Part shown: in pieces, positions 35,079 through 43,809 of the stretch | How positions within the stretch are numbered: position 1 is the first letter of the stretch | Layout: every line of letters starts with the position of its first letter | From: Janthinobacterium sp. 344 | GTDB lineage: Bacteria; Pseudomonadota; Gammaproteobacteria; Burkholderiales; Burkholderiaceae_D | NCBI RefSeq assembly: GCF_900112025.1 | Contig: NZ_FOKL01000001.1 | Span: 1,169,084 to 1,233,083 of the forward strand | Reading direction: 5' to 3' | Length of the DNA stretch: 64,000 nt | Notes under the pieces: generated by a model | The model's input: only the letters and a program-made list of their open reading frames with translations | What the model was told of the DNA's origin: nothing | Databases searched by the model: none | Program-made: the position numbers and the translations under genes

Positions 35079-36029
35079 CTACTGGCCCGGCGCCGGTCCC
35101 GGCGCCGCGTCCAGCAGCGAATGTTCGAGCAGTTGCGACAGCGCCGTGCGCAGCGCCTGCGTGCGCTCCGCCAGCTCCGGCCGCTTGTAGCGCTCGGCGG
35201 CGATCAGGCGGCTTTCCAGGCAGACCCGGTCCCCTTTCGCCAGGCAGGCGTCGGCGGCATCGAGCTGCGCGCCGGCCAGCGCCACCTTCACCCTGGCATC
35301 GAGTTCCAGGGTATCGGGATCATCGCCCCAGCGCTTGACATGGGCGGCCAGGCGCGTGGCGGCCAGCTCCGGCTTGCCTCCCTCGAGCGCCTGGTTGACG
35401 GCGGCCTGCGCCGCGCCCCACGCCTGCGCGCGCCGCTGTTGCTTCTCGCACGCGCTGGCGGCCGTCGTGATGCTCGCCTGCAGGCGTTTCAGCTGCGCCG
35501 CCGGCGCCTTGGCGCTTTTCAGCACGGCCAACGCGCTGCGCGCGCCATCGAGGTCGCACTGCGCCGCCAGCGCCATGGCCGTGTCGACCTGCTCGGCCAC
35601 GCTGGCCGGCTTGTCGGCAGGCTTGTTATAAAACCAGATGCCCGTCAGCACCACGGCCGCCGCGATCCATGTGCGCAGGCGCACGGGCGGACGCGGTGGC
35701 GGCACCGAACCCCTGGCGGCAGGCTTGGCGGGCGGCGCCTTGGCCGGTAACGGCGGCGGCGCTGCTGGCGCGGGTGCGGGCGGGGGCGCCGGTGCAGGCA
35801 CTGGCGCCGGCGCCGGCTTGTCCAGGGGCACGGGCATGGGCGGCGGCATGCGCGGCTGAGGCGGCGGCACGGCTGGTGGCGGCACCGGCGGTGCCGGCAT
35901 GGCCGGCGCCACGTTCTGCACGCCCTGCGCCACCTGGCGCGCGCCGCAAAACGGGCAATGCGCCACGCGCAGCGGCAAATAGCGGCCGCAAGCGGTATTC
36001 AGGCAAATTTCATTTACTGGTTCAAGCAC
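35079..36029 (-). CDS. Zinc-ribbon, proline-rich single-pass membrane protein of unknown function
   Basis: A 316-residue protein I cannot assign to a named family. Residues 9-28 hold a four-cysteine zinc-ribbon pattern (CLNTAC...HCPFCG). Residues 40-118 are an extended Pro/Ala-rich linker (PPPAVPPPQPR type). A single helix at about 120-136 (TWIAAAVVLTGIWFY) is followed by a helical C-terminal region with three Cys (CDLDGA, ACEKQQ, DACLAKGDRVCLE). The arrangement suggests a cytoplasmic zinc ribbon joined by a flexible arm to a membrane helix and a periplasmic helical domain. It is divergent from the operon at 36198. Confidence 0.75.
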   Translation of the reverse strand: MLEPVNEICLNTACGRYLPLRVAHCPFCGARQVAQGVQNVAPAMPAPPVPPPAVPPPQPRMPPPMPVPLDKPAPAPVPAPAPPPAPAPAAPPPLPAKAPPAKPAARGSVPPPRPPVRLRTWIAAAVVLTGIWFYNKPADKPASVAEQVDTAMALAAQCDLDGARSALAVLKSAKAPAAQLKRLQASITTAASACEKQQRRAQAWGAAQAAVNQALEGGKPELAATRLAAHVKRWGDDPDTLELDARVKVALAGAQLDAADACLAKGDRVCLESRLIAAERYKRPELAERTQALRTALSQLLEHSLLDAAPGPAPGQ

Positions 36030-36125
36030 GGTCCAACCTTTTCCGGGATTTACTCTGCTGCATTCTGCCGCAATATTACCCTACGCGGCGGCCGTCCCGG
36101 TGCGCCTGCGCGCTGATCGACAGGC

Positions 36126-36139
36126 TTGATAATGATCAA
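36126..36139 (+). promoter_or_regulatory. Perfect FNR/ANR-type site
   Basis: TTGAT-AATG-ATCAA matches the FNR consensus TTGAT-N4-ATCAA at all ten positions. Its centre is about 65 bp before the ATG at 36198. A weak -10 (TAAGCT, 36161-36166) would put the transcription start near 36173, about 41 bp from the site centre, as in class II FNR-activated promoters. The rest of the 168-bp divergent gap shows nothing else clear. Confidence 0.7.
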
Positions 36140-36197
36140 AAGGCATAGTCCGCCGCGGCCTAAGCTGGAGTCACAGGCCACGGACAAGGAGAACGCC

Positions 36198-37088
36198 ATG
36201 TCAGCCCACCTCATCATCGAAGACGGCCAGCCCTGGTGGTGGGACAGCGCCGACATCTGGGTCGTCCCGGGCAATGATCCGAACGGGCCGCCCGGCGCGC
36301 CCATCGCCGGCACCACCAATTACCTGTGGGGACGCGTGCACAACACGGGCAACAGCGCGTCGAACGGCGTGCGCGTGGATTTTTACTGGGCCGACCCGTC
36401 GGGCCAGATCGCCGTCGGCGCCGCCACGCAGATCGGCTCCGCGTTCGCCGACCTGCCGCCCGGCGCCACGCAGGAAGTGCTGTGCCTGGTGCCATGGATC
36501 CCCGTCATCGTCAATGGCGGCCACGAATGCCTGCTGGCCGTGGCCCATGGCCCAGGCGACATCAACCCGCTGCCCGACCCGCTGCCCAATGGCTATCCCT
36601 TCCAGCCCACCTTGCACGAGCAGATCGCCCAGCGCAACGTCACCGTGGTGCTGGCGGCGCGCCGCGCGCAGTTGCTGGCCATTACCGTGGCGGCCCTGCC
36701 CCGCGCGGGGAAAAAAGTGGAACTGCAGCTCGACTATGGCGGCGAACTGCCGGCGCGGCTGCTGGCCACCGTGGGCCTCGACCGGTGGCAGCCTGCCAAG
36801 GAAATACGCCTGGAGGCGGGCCTGGCGCGCACGCCCCACTGCAATGGCGATGGCCCCGGCGAGCAAAAGCTGACCCTGGAGGTGCCGCGCGGCCAGGCGC
36901 TGGCCGCGTACCTGAACCTGCGCGCCGACGCCTTGCCCGCGCGCCAGTATGCGCTGCTGCGCGTGCTGGAAACGCAGGATGGCAAGGTCATGGGCGGCAT
37001 CACCTACATCGTCATCGACCTGGACAATAAAGAACAAGAGCATGAACAAGGCCAGGAACAGCACAGTCCCGAGGAGCAGCCATCATGA
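36198..37088 (+). CDS. Unknown protein with CARDB-like N-terminal domain
   Basis: A 296-residue protein with no signal peptide. The N-terminal 125 residues look like a beta-sandwich of the CARDB/immunoglobulin type (NYLWGRVHNTGNSASNGVRVDFYWADPSGQI, then LPPGATQEVLCLVPWIP). The remainder is less defined, with a beta-rich stretch (VELQLDYGGELPARLLATVG, QKLTLEVPRGQALAAYLNLRAD) and a Glu/Gln-rich charged tail. The start follows AAGGAGAACGCC. It overlaps the next gene by 4 nt and sits behind an FNR-type site, so the pair forms an operon that may respond to oxygen. Function unknown. Confidence 0.78.
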   Translation: MSAHLIIEDGQPWWWDSADIWVVPGNDPNGPPGAPIAGTTNYLWGRVHNTGNSASNGVRVDFYWADPSGQIAVGAATQIGSAFADLPPGATQEVLCLVPWIPVIVNGGHECLLAVAHGPGDINPLPDPLPNGYPFQPTLHEQIAQRNVTVVLAARRAQLLAITVAALPRAGKKVELQLDYGGELPARLLATVGLDRWQPAKEIRLEAGLARTPHCNGDGPGEQKLTLEVPRGQALAAYLNLRADALPARQYALLRVLETQDGKVMGGITYIVIDLDNKEQEHEQGQEQHSPEEQPS

Positions 37089-38599
37089 GCGATACCCCCA
37101 TGCAGGTGCTGACGCGGCCCTTCGCGATCGAGCCCGTCACCAATATCATGCTGCCGGACGGCATTTTCGACAATGCCATCTACGGCTTGCGCATCGCCGC
37201 CCACGTCACCAACATGTCCAGCAGCGCCCTGAGCAATGTCACGGTGTACCTGGAAAGCGTGGGCGATCCCGGCATCGTGCCCGTGGCGCGCACCTTCTTC
37301 TTTGCCAGCATCCCCGCCGGCGCGGCCATGCTGGTGATGTGGGACGCCGATTTCCAGCATGCGGCGCCCGGCAAGCGCCTCGTCAGCTTTGTCGCCAAGG
37401 CCGACGGCTACACGCCACGCCGCTCGATCCAGCAAATCTTCGTCTCGCAGACGCGCTTTGACAGCAGCACCAATACCTATACCTGCACGGTGGAGGAAGG
37501 CACCCTGGAACTGTCCAAGCCGCAAGGCCATGTGCCCGGCAAGCGCTGGGGCAGCACGGGCGGCGACGGCAAAGGCGGGGAAAATGCATGCCGCTGCCCG
37601 CCCGGCCTGGGGCCGATCGTGCCGACCGGCATGACCCTCGTGTGGACACCGAATCCCGCCTATGCGGGCACACATGGCGACCTGCCGTTTTCCGACCCGT
37701 GGTGGAAAATTCTCGCCATCATCATCGCCATCATCGCGGCACTCGTGGCCATCATTGCCGCCGCGCTCGGCTCGGGCAAGGCCAGCTTCAGCGTGGGCGG
37801 TAGCTTCGAGGAAACGGAGCCCGACGTGCACTGCTGTTCGCTGGAAGGGGCCGGTTCGGGCCAGCCCGAGTTCACGGTGGCGGGCGTGGCATCGGCCATT
37901 GCCTCGGGCGCCATCGCCGTCGCCTGTTCCGACGTGGCCGACCCGTTCTGGCGTGGCCAGGAAGCAACGCCCCCGGCGGCCGGCGAACTGACCCTGGCCG
38001 AGCGCGTGGTGGCGCAATGGGTCTTGCCGGAAGCGCCGAATGCAGGCCTGCCCTACACGGCCGACATCAGCTGGGAATACCAGCGTTTCACCACGGGCGC
38101 CACCTACCAGCATGCCGTCACCGAAACGCAGGTCAACATCCACGTGGCGGGGCCCGTGGAAACGGATACGCCCGCCGTCGTGCAGGCATATGAACCGTTA
38201 TGGATACGCGCCAGCTTCAAACGCGACAATGGCAATGTCTTCCGCGGCACGGAACTGTATGCCTTCGTGCTGTTCCAGGCGCCGCAGGGCCTGTATTTCG
38301 TCGAATCGCTGACCGATGACGGCCTGGGTTTCGACCCGGGCGCCAATGACGGCGTGTACGCAGGCAGCCTGGACTTGAAACGCGCTTACCGCACCCTGCT
38401 GCAATACGACCAGAAGGTCTACGGCACCTGGAGAGTCTTCGTCTTCGCCCAGGACGTCAACCTGACCAAGCCCGGCACGCCGCCGGAAATCGCCGCCCAG
38501 CACATCGGCGGCATGTTCGTCGCCAGCGCCATCGAAATCACCTTCGACGACACCCTGCCCTGCCCGCTCAAGGCGCAGGCGACTATCATCGTGGTGTAA
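37085..38599 (+). CDS. Unknown protein with a central hydrophobic helix and beta-sandwich ends
   Basis: A 504-residue protein without an N-terminal signal. Residues 1-130 resemble another CARDB-like domain (IYGLRIAAHVTNMSSSALSNVTVYLESVG). A Gly/Cys segment (GGENACRCPPGLGP) precedes a long hydrophobic helix at about 208-232 (WKILAIIIAIIAALVAIIAAAL), then a pair of cysteines (HCCS) and a C-terminal beta domain (about 320-500) carrying DDGLGFDPGANDGVYAG, a motif type seen in bacterial Ig-like surface domains. The single internal helix suggests membrane insertion from an unusual topology. It is coupled to the preceding gene by ATGA. No function can be named. Confidence 0.78.
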   Translation: MSDTPMQVLTRPFAIEPVTNIMLPDGIFDNAIYGLRIAAHVTNMSSSALSNVTVYLESVGDPGIVPVARTFFFASIPAGAAMLVMWDADFQHAAPGKRLVSFVAKADGYTPRRSIQQIFVSQTRFDSSTNTYTCTVEEGTLELSKPQGHVPGKRWGSTGGDGKGGENACRCPPGLGPIVPTGMTLVWTPNPAYAGTHGDLPFSDPWWKILAIIIAIIAALVAIIAAALGSGKASFSVGGSFEETEPDVHCCSLEGAGSGQPEFTVAGVASAIASGAIAVACSDVADPFWRGQEATPPAAGELTLAERVVAQWVLPEAPNAGLPYTADISWEYQRFTTGATYQHAVTETQVNIHVAGPVETDTPAVVQAYEPLWIRASFKRDNGNVFRGTELYAFVLFQAPQGLYFVESLTDDGLGFDPGANDGVYAGSLDLKRAYRTLLQYDQKVYGTWRVFVFAQDVNLTKPGTPPEIAAQHIGGMFVASAIEITFDDTLPCPLKAQATIIVV

Positions 38600-38645
38600 T
38601 GACGAGAAGCAGGATGGCGAGCGAGGTCAGGCGCAGGTCGCGCAG

Positions 38646-38681
38646 GTCGGATTGGCGGGGCAACGCCCTGCGTAATCCGAC
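38646..38681. repeat. REP-like palindrome GTCGGATT...AATCCGAC
   Basis: Perfect 8-bp arms (38646-38653, 38674-38681) enclose an inner GGGC-AAC-GCCC stem. Just before it, the nonamer GCGCAGGTC occurs twice in tandem (38631-38648). It lies in the gap between two converging genes, the usual position of REP elements, and may serve as their terminator. Confidence 0.65.
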
Positions 38682-38735
38682 AACGTTGTTGGCGTCAGGA
38701 GTCGTATCGAATTGGCATGCACGCGCGCCAGGCGC

Positions 38736-39182
38736 TTACACCTTGACGCTATCAGGCTTCGCGATCACCGTGCGCGCAATAATCTCCGTTTCCGGGCACG
38801 ACGCCATGGCATCCGAGTACGCCAGCCAGCGCTGCAGGCTGTCCATGCGGCGGATGGTGATGCCCTTGCCATTGATGTAGCCGATCTGCTCGAAATTGGC
38901 GGGGCTGGTGGTCAGCTTCGACACGGTCGGCGCATTGTCGACCAGGCGGTCATACGCCTTGCGCGCCTTGTGCTCCCACTTGGCCAGCACGGGGTCGTCG
39001 AAACGGTTGCTTTCAAAATAGACGGTGATGGTGCGGTCATGATTGGCGAAGCCGACGATGGCCGCGCCCTTGCGTATGGTCAGCAAGACATCTTCCTTGA
39101 CGCCCGGCACGGGAACGAACACAGCGGCACGCCCATCCGTATCGGGCCGCTCCATGGGAATATCCTGTCCAATTATGCTCAT
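38736..39182 (-). CDS. Unknown 148-residue protein
   Basis: I do not recognise this protein. Counted from the ATG at 39182 it begins SIIGQDIPMERPDTDGRAAVF, has a predicted beta-rich first half (VLLTIRKGAAIVGFANHDRTITVYFESNRF), a charged helix (LAKWEHKARKAYDRLVD) and a mixed C-terminal part (IGYINGKGITIRRMDSLQRWLAY). It lacks a signal peptide, membrane helix or cysteine motif, so it is probably cytoplasmic. Longer starts up to 39323 are possible but add unstructured sequence. Codon use agrees with a real gene, and neighbouring genes give no clue. Confidence 0.6.
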   Translation of the reverse strand: MSIIGQDIPMERPDTDGRAAVFVPVPGVKEDVLLTIRKGAAIVGFANHDRTITVYFESNRFDDPVLAKWEHKARKAYDRLVDNAPTVSKLTTSPANFEQIGYINGKGITIRRMDSLQRWLAYSDAMASCPETEIIARTVIAKPDSVKV

Positions 39183-39453
39183 CGCATCACGCTCTTGTCC
39201 TGGCCTGTCGGCCTGTTGTATTGATACCGCTCGCTGGAAACGCCTGGTTAAGCGGACTGTGCCGCCGCGCCAGAGCGCGTCCACGCTCGCTGGCAAGCTA
39301 TCTGTCAAATAATACATTGCCATGTGGCACTACACAAGATCAGCGGCGCCGGCCGCCGGCCTCCGTCGGATGGGGAATGGTGGCGCCCGGGGCAATCGCC
39401 TTATAATGCCGTGTTTACAGACGCTCAACCCACCCGCCCAAGACTTCCGCACC

Positions 39454-40524
39454 ATGACGCTTCCCGAAAATGACACCAGCCGGCTTGACGCCATCAGCGC
39501 CGCCGCCACCGAAGTGGCCGCGCACAACGTGGCCGACCTGCTGGCCATGGCCATCTGCCACCGCCCGGATGAACCGGCGCTGGTCGTCTGCGACAAGCGC
39601 AGCTGGCTCAATGTGGTGCTGACGGAAGCGTATCGCCAGGCCTTGCCGGACGCCACCTTCATCGATTTCGATGACGTCACGCCCGAGGCCGTGCTGGCCG
39701 CGTTTGCCGAGCTGCCGGCCGGCAGCCTGGTCGTGCTGATCCAGTCGACCAGCTTCCGCCTGGAAGCGTTCCGCATCCGCATCGAGCTGTTCAAGCGGGG
39801 CCTGAAAGTCATCGAGCACGTGCACCTGTCGCGCATGCCCGGCGTGCAGGGCTTGCACTACATCGCCTCGCTGGCCTACGACCCGGCGTATTACCGCGGC
39901 GTGGGCCATGCGCTGAAGGCGCGCATCGACACGGCGCGCCACGGCATGGTCGATAGCGGCGGCGAACAGCTGGTCTTCGCCTCGCCTTTCGAGTCGGCCA
40001 AGCTGAATATCGGCGACTACCGCGGCATGAACAATATCGGCGGCCAGTTCCCCCTGGGCGAAGTGTTTACGGAAGCGCAGGACCTGGAAGCCGTCAACGG
40101 GCGCGTACGCATCTTCGTCTTTGGCGACACGCACTTCATGGTCAACCGCCCCGACACGCCGATCACCCTGATCATCGAAAAAGGCCGCGTGACTGGCACG
40201 GAGCACGCCACGCCGGAATTTACCGCCATGCTGGAGATCATCCGCGCGCACGAGGGCGAAGTGTGGGTGCGCGAACTGGGCTTCGGCATGAACCGCGCCT
40301 TTTCGCGCGAGCAGCTGGTCAACGACATCGGCACGTATGAACGCATGTGCGGCATCCACCTGTCGCTGGGCGCCAAGCACGGCGTCTACACGAAACCGCA
40401 ATTCAAGCGCAAGGATGCGCGCTACCACGTGGACATCTTCGCCGTCACCGAAGCCGTCTACCTGGACGACGAGCGCGTGTACGCCGATGGCGCGTGGACG
40501 GTGGAACCCGTCGCCTTCAGCTAA
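39454..40524 (+). CDS. M29 aminopeptidase/NicX-like metalloprotein
   Basis: A 356-residue protein with features of the M29 peptidase and 2,5-dihydroxypyridine dioxygenase (NicX) fold: an N-terminal Rossmann-like half (VVLTEAYRQALPDATFIDFDDVTPEAV, LVVLIQSTSFRLEAFRIRIEL) and a C-terminal metal-binding half with NIGGQFPLGEVFTEAQ (about 190-206), ELGFGMNRAFS, CGIHLSLGAKHGVY and a final YHVDIFA with the His-x-Asp pair used as metal ligands in NicX. Whether it is a peptidase or a ring-cleaving dioxygenase cannot be decided from sequence. An in-frame ATG at 39406 is an alternative start. The 3' end overlaps the LysR gene tail by 8 nt. The 271-bp gap before it (39183-39453) contains a GC-rich palindromic stretch but no gene that I can see. 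Confidence 0.75.
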   Translation: MTLPENDTSRLDAISAAATEVAAHNVADLLAMAICHRPDEPALVVCDKRSWLNVVLTEAYRQALPDATFIDFDDVTPEAVLAAFAELPAGSLVVLIQSTSFRLEAFRIRIELFKRGLKVIEHVHLSRMPGVQGLHYIASLAYDPAYYRGVGHALKARIDTARHGMVDSGGEQLVFASPFESAKLNIGDYRGMNNIGGQFPLGEVFTEAQDLEAVNGRVRIFVFGDTHFMVNRPDTPITLIIEKGRVTGTEHATPEFTAMLEIIRAHEGEVWVRELGFGMNRAFSREQLVNDIGTYERMCGIHLSLGAKHGVYTKPQFKRKDARYHVDIFAVTEAVYLDDERVYADGAWTVEPVAFS

Positions 40525-41476
40525 AAAATCCGGCGGCCGCCAGCTCGCTGTCCCACGGCGGCACGGGCTGGTATTCGGCCACCAGGAAATCGATCAGCGC
40601 GCGTACCTTGGGCGACATTTGCCGGCTGGCCGGATACAGGGCGCTCAAGTGATTCAACGGCAGGTCCCAGTCGGACAGCACGGGCTGCAGGTTGCCATCG
40701 AGCAGATTGCGCCAGGCCAGGAACGTGGTGCTGTAGACGATGCCAAGCCCCCGCTGCGCCGCCTGGTGCAGCACCAGCCCGTTATTCGCCGTAAATCCCG
40801 CCTGCACGCGCACGCTGACCTCCTCGCGTTCATCTCCCTCGCCACGCTGGAAATGCCAGTTCGTGCCATCGGTCAGGTGGCTGAAATGCAGGCACTGGTG
40901 CTGCAACAAGTCTTGCGGCGTCTGCGGCACGCCCCATTGCGCCAGGTAGGCGGGGCTGGCGCACAGCACGGCGCGGCACGGCGCCAGCGGACGCATGGCC
41001 AGCGCGCTGCTGTCCGGGATGCCGCCCACGCGTATCGTCAAATCGAAGCCGTGGCGTATCGGGTCGAGCAGGGCATCGTCGACAAACAACTCGGCCCGCA
41101 CCTGCGGGTGCAGCAGGCTGAAACGGGCGACGGCGTCCGCCAGCCACGCGCTGCCGAAGCTCGATGGCGCCTGGATGCGCAGCGGCCCGGCGAGCTCCGC
41201 CCCCGCGCCCGCCTGCGCCACGTGCGCCACCATGCGCGCCGCTTCCTGCGCCTGGCTGACGGTGGCCATGCACGGCGCCAGGTAGGCGCGGCCCGCGTCC
41301 GTCAAGCTCACTTCGCGCGTGGAGCGATGCAGCAGCCGCGCAGCGAGGCGTTCTTCCAGCTGCATGATGGTCTTGCTGACCATGGCCCGGGTCAGGCCCA
41401 GGCGCTGCCCGGCCACCGTAAAGCTGCGCTGGCGCGCCACCTCGACAAAGATTTCCATCGCTTTTAGTTGATCCAT
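40517..41476 (-). CDS. LysR-family transcriptional regulator
   Basis: A 319-residue regulator. The winged helix-turn-helix is at residues 1-60 (MDQLKAMEIFVEVARQRSFTVAGQRLGLTRAMVSKTIMQLEERL), and the effector-binding domain spans about 92-300 (GPLRIQAPSSFGSAWLADAVARF, QAGFTANNGLVLHQAAQRGLGIVYSTTF). It belongs to the common subgroup with the LHRSTREVSLTDAGRAYL signature. It is divergent from the PhyH/isomerase pair, with a dyad operator between, so it likely controls that pair and itself. Confidence 0.92.
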   Translation of the reverse strand: MDQLKAMEIFVEVARQRSFTVAGQRLGLTRAMVSKTIMQLEERLAARLLHRSTREVSLTDAGRAYLAPCMATVSQAQEAARMVAHVAQAGAGAELAGPLRIQAPSSFGSAWLADAVARFSLLHPQVRAELFVDDALLDPIRHGFDLTIRVGGIPDSSALAMRPLAPCRAVLCASPAYLAQWGVPQTPQDLLQHQCLHFSHLTDGTNWHFQRGEGDEREEVSVRVQAGFTANNGLVLHQAAQRGLGIVYSTTFLAWRNLLDGNLQPVLSDWDLPLNHLSALYPASRQMSPKVRALIDFLVAEYQPVPPWDSELAAAGFFS

Positions 41477-41481
41477 GTCAA

Positions 41482-41508
41482 AGATTGTCTGCGTTTTGGC
41501 GACAATCT
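41482..41508. promoter_or_regulatory. LysR-type operator dyad
   Basis: AGATTGTC (41482-41489) and GACAATCT (41501-41508) are perfect 8-bp inverted arms separated by 11 bp. A further half-site GATTGT occurs at about 41523. The element starts 6 bp upstream of the LysR start codon within the 109-bp divergent gap, a standard arrangement for LysR regulation of a divergent operon. Confidence 0.65.
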
Positions 41509-41585
41509 GTCAACCGCCTGCCGATTGTTTGCACCCATCGGCCGTCCTACAATGACGGCTTCTTTCTACTTACGGAGCCGCCGCC

Positions 41586-42425
41586 ATGCTAAATAAATCA
41601 CAACAAGAACAATACCAGCGCGACGGCTACCTCATCCTGCCCGATTTCAAGGGCGCCGACGAAATCGCCGCCCTGCGCGCGCGCGCCGAGCAGATTGTCA
41701 ACGAATTCGATCCCAGCGTCAGCCAGTCGATCTTCACCACGCGCGACCAGGCGAAGAACACCAATGATTATTTTCTCGCGTCCGACAACACCATCCGCTG
41801 CTTCTTCGAGGAAGAGGCGTTCGGCCCGGACGGTCAATTAAAACAGGCCAAGTCGCTGTCGATCAACAAGATCGGCCACGCCATGCACGACCTGGATCCC
41901 GTCTTCCGCAGCTTTTCGGCCGATCCGAAACTGGCCGCCGTGGCGCGCGACCTGGGCCTGGCGGACGCGCAGGTATGGCAATCGATGTATATCTTCAAGC
42001 AGCCCGGCATCGGCGGCGAAGTGCGCTGGCACCAGGACGCCACGTATTTTGAAACCACGCCGATCAGCGTGACCACCTTCTGGTTCGCGCTGGAAGACGC
42101 GACCCTGGAAAACGGCTGCCTGTGGGCCGAACCGGGTGGCCACCGCGGCCCCCTGCGCGAACGCTTCATCCGCGACGGCGACGCCGTGCGCGTGGAAAAA
42201 CTCGATACGATGCCCTGGCCCGACGACAGCACGGCCGTGCCGCTGGAAGTGAAGGCGGGCGCCCTCGTCTGCTTCCACGGCTTGCTGCCCCACTACAGCG
42301 CGCCAAACCGCTCGCCCGTCTCGCGCCACGCCTACACCTTGCATGCGACGGACGGCCAGACCGAGTACGCGGCGCATAACTGGATCCAGCGCCACGCGGC
42401 GTTCCCCGTGCGGGGCTTCGTCTGA
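41586..42425 (+). CDS. Phytanoyl-CoA dioxygenase (PhyH) family protein
   Basis: A 279-residue Fe(II)/2-oxoglutarate oxygenase. The metal-binding HxD is WHQDATYF (about 142-149), and the distal His with the 2-oxoglutarate-binding Arg lies in FHGLLPHYSAPNRSPVSRHAYTLH (about 230-255). The N-terminal QEQYQRDGYLILPDF is typical of PhyH proteins. It shares one base with the next gene (TGATG), so they are cotranslated. The substrate is a small hydroxylatable metabolite, not identified. The LysR protein encoded upstream is its probable regulator. Confidence 0.9.
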   Translation: MLNKSQQEQYQRDGYLILPDFKGADEIAALRARAEQIVNEFDPSVSQSIFTTRDQAKNTNDYFLASDNTIRCFFEEEAFGPDGQLKQAKSLSINKIGHAMHDLDPVFRSFSADPKLAAVARDLGLADAQVWQSMYIFKQPGIGGEVRWHQDATYFETTPISVTTFWFALEDATLENGCLWAEPGGHRGPLRERFIRDGDAVRVEKLDTMPWPDDSTAVPLEVKAGALVCFHGLLPHYSAPNRSPVSRHAYTLHATDGQTEYAAHNWIQRHAAFPVRGFV

Positions 42426-43243
42426 TGCGCATCGAGGTATTCGCCGCCCACTGGGGCAATAACGACCTGGCGCCCGACGTCTTCATCGACAGGGTGGCGG
42501 CGGCAGGCTTCGACGGCATCGAGATGTCGCTGCCGCTGGACGCGGCCCTGCGCGAGGAATGGACGGACCGCATCGCCAAGGCAGGACTGCAGCTGATCGC
42601 CGCGCAGTGGGAAACCGTCTTCCACAGCGACTTCGAGCTGCACCGCGCGGCCCTGGCCGAACTGCTGGAAAACGCCTGCCTGGCGCGCCCCGTGCTGGTC
42701 AACACGCACACGGGCAAGGATTACTATACCCAGGCGCAGAACGGGGCATTGATCGACCTGGCCGCCGCCATCTCGGAAAAGCACGGCGTGCCCATCGTGC
42801 ATGAGCTCCACCGCAGCCGCTTTTCCGGCCACCCGATGCTGCTGCTGCCGTACCTGGCGCAATACCCGGATTTGCCCTTGACGGCCGACCTGTCGCACTG
42901 GTGCTGCGCCTGCGAATCGCTGCTGGAAGACCAGCCGCACACGCTGGCGCAAGTGCTGCCGCTGGTGCGCCACGTGCATGCGCGCGTGGGCCATGCGCAG
43001 GGTCCGCAGGTGGCCGACTTCCGCGCGCCGGAAGCCAAGGCCGCGCTGGACGCCCACCTGGCCTGGTGGGATGCCATCGTCGCCCTGCGCCGCGCGGCCG
43101 GCGCCGAACGCATGACGTTCACGCCGGAATTCGGCCCCGCCCCATACACGCAAACCCTGCCCTGGACGCAGCAACCCGTGAGCGATGCATGGGAACAGAA
43201 CGTCGCCATGCTGCAGCTGCTGCGCGCGCGCTACGCGCCATAG
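42425..43243 (+). CDS. Sugar phosphate isomerase/epimerase family protein (TIM barrel)
   Basis: A 272-residue xylose-isomerase-like TIM-barrel protein. It begins RIEVFAAHWGNNDLAPDVFIDRVAAAGFDGIEM; candidate metal ligands are Glu in VHELHRSR (about 127), Asp/His in LTADLSHW (about 153-158), His in HVHARVG (about 178) and Glu in FTPEFGP (about 236). It is translationally coupled to the PhyH gene, so the two probably act in the same catabolic route, for example on an inositol- or sugar-derived compound. Specific reaction unknown. Confidence 0.85.
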   Translation: MRIEVFAAHWGNNDLAPDVFIDRVAAAGFDGIEMSLPLDAALREEWTDRIAKAGLQLIAAQWETVFHSDFELHRAALAELLENACLARPVLVNTHTGKDYYTQAQNGALIDLAAAISEKHGVPIVHELHRSRFSGHPMLLLPYLAQYPDLPLTADLSHWCCACESLLEDQPHTLAQVLPLVRHVHARVGHAQGPQVADFRAPEAKAALDAHLAWWDAIVALRRAAGAERMTFTPEFGPAPYTQTLPWTQQPVSDAWEQNVAMLQLLRARYAP

Positions 43244-43250
43244 CGGCTCG

Positions 43251-43276
43251 GGCACCGGATCCACCAGTCCGGTGCC
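43251..43276 (+). terminator. Hairpin after the isomerase gene
   Basis: GGCACCGGA (43251-43259) and TCCGGTGCC (43268-43276) form a perfect 9-bp stem with an 8-nt loop, beginning 7 nt after the stop codon. Only two T follow, so it is a hairpin terminator of uncertain strength. Confidence 0.5.
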
Positions 43277-43312
43277 TTGCGCGGCAGCGCGGCAGCCGCG
43301 CCGCTCACTCGC

Positions 43313-43341
43313 TTGCAATTGAGTAGCGCGCTATATATACT
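43313..43341 (+). promoter_or_regulatory. Promoter of the OhrR-like gene with embedded palindrome
   Basis: TTGCAA (43313-43318) and TATACT (43336-43341) are 17 bp apart. The spacer contains the perfect palindrome TAGCGCGCTA (43324-43333), a candidate operator for autoregulation. Transcription should start at about 43347-43349, on the ATG at 43348. Confidence 0.65.
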
Positions 43342-43347
43342 CTCCCC

Positions 43348-43809
<462 letters not shown>

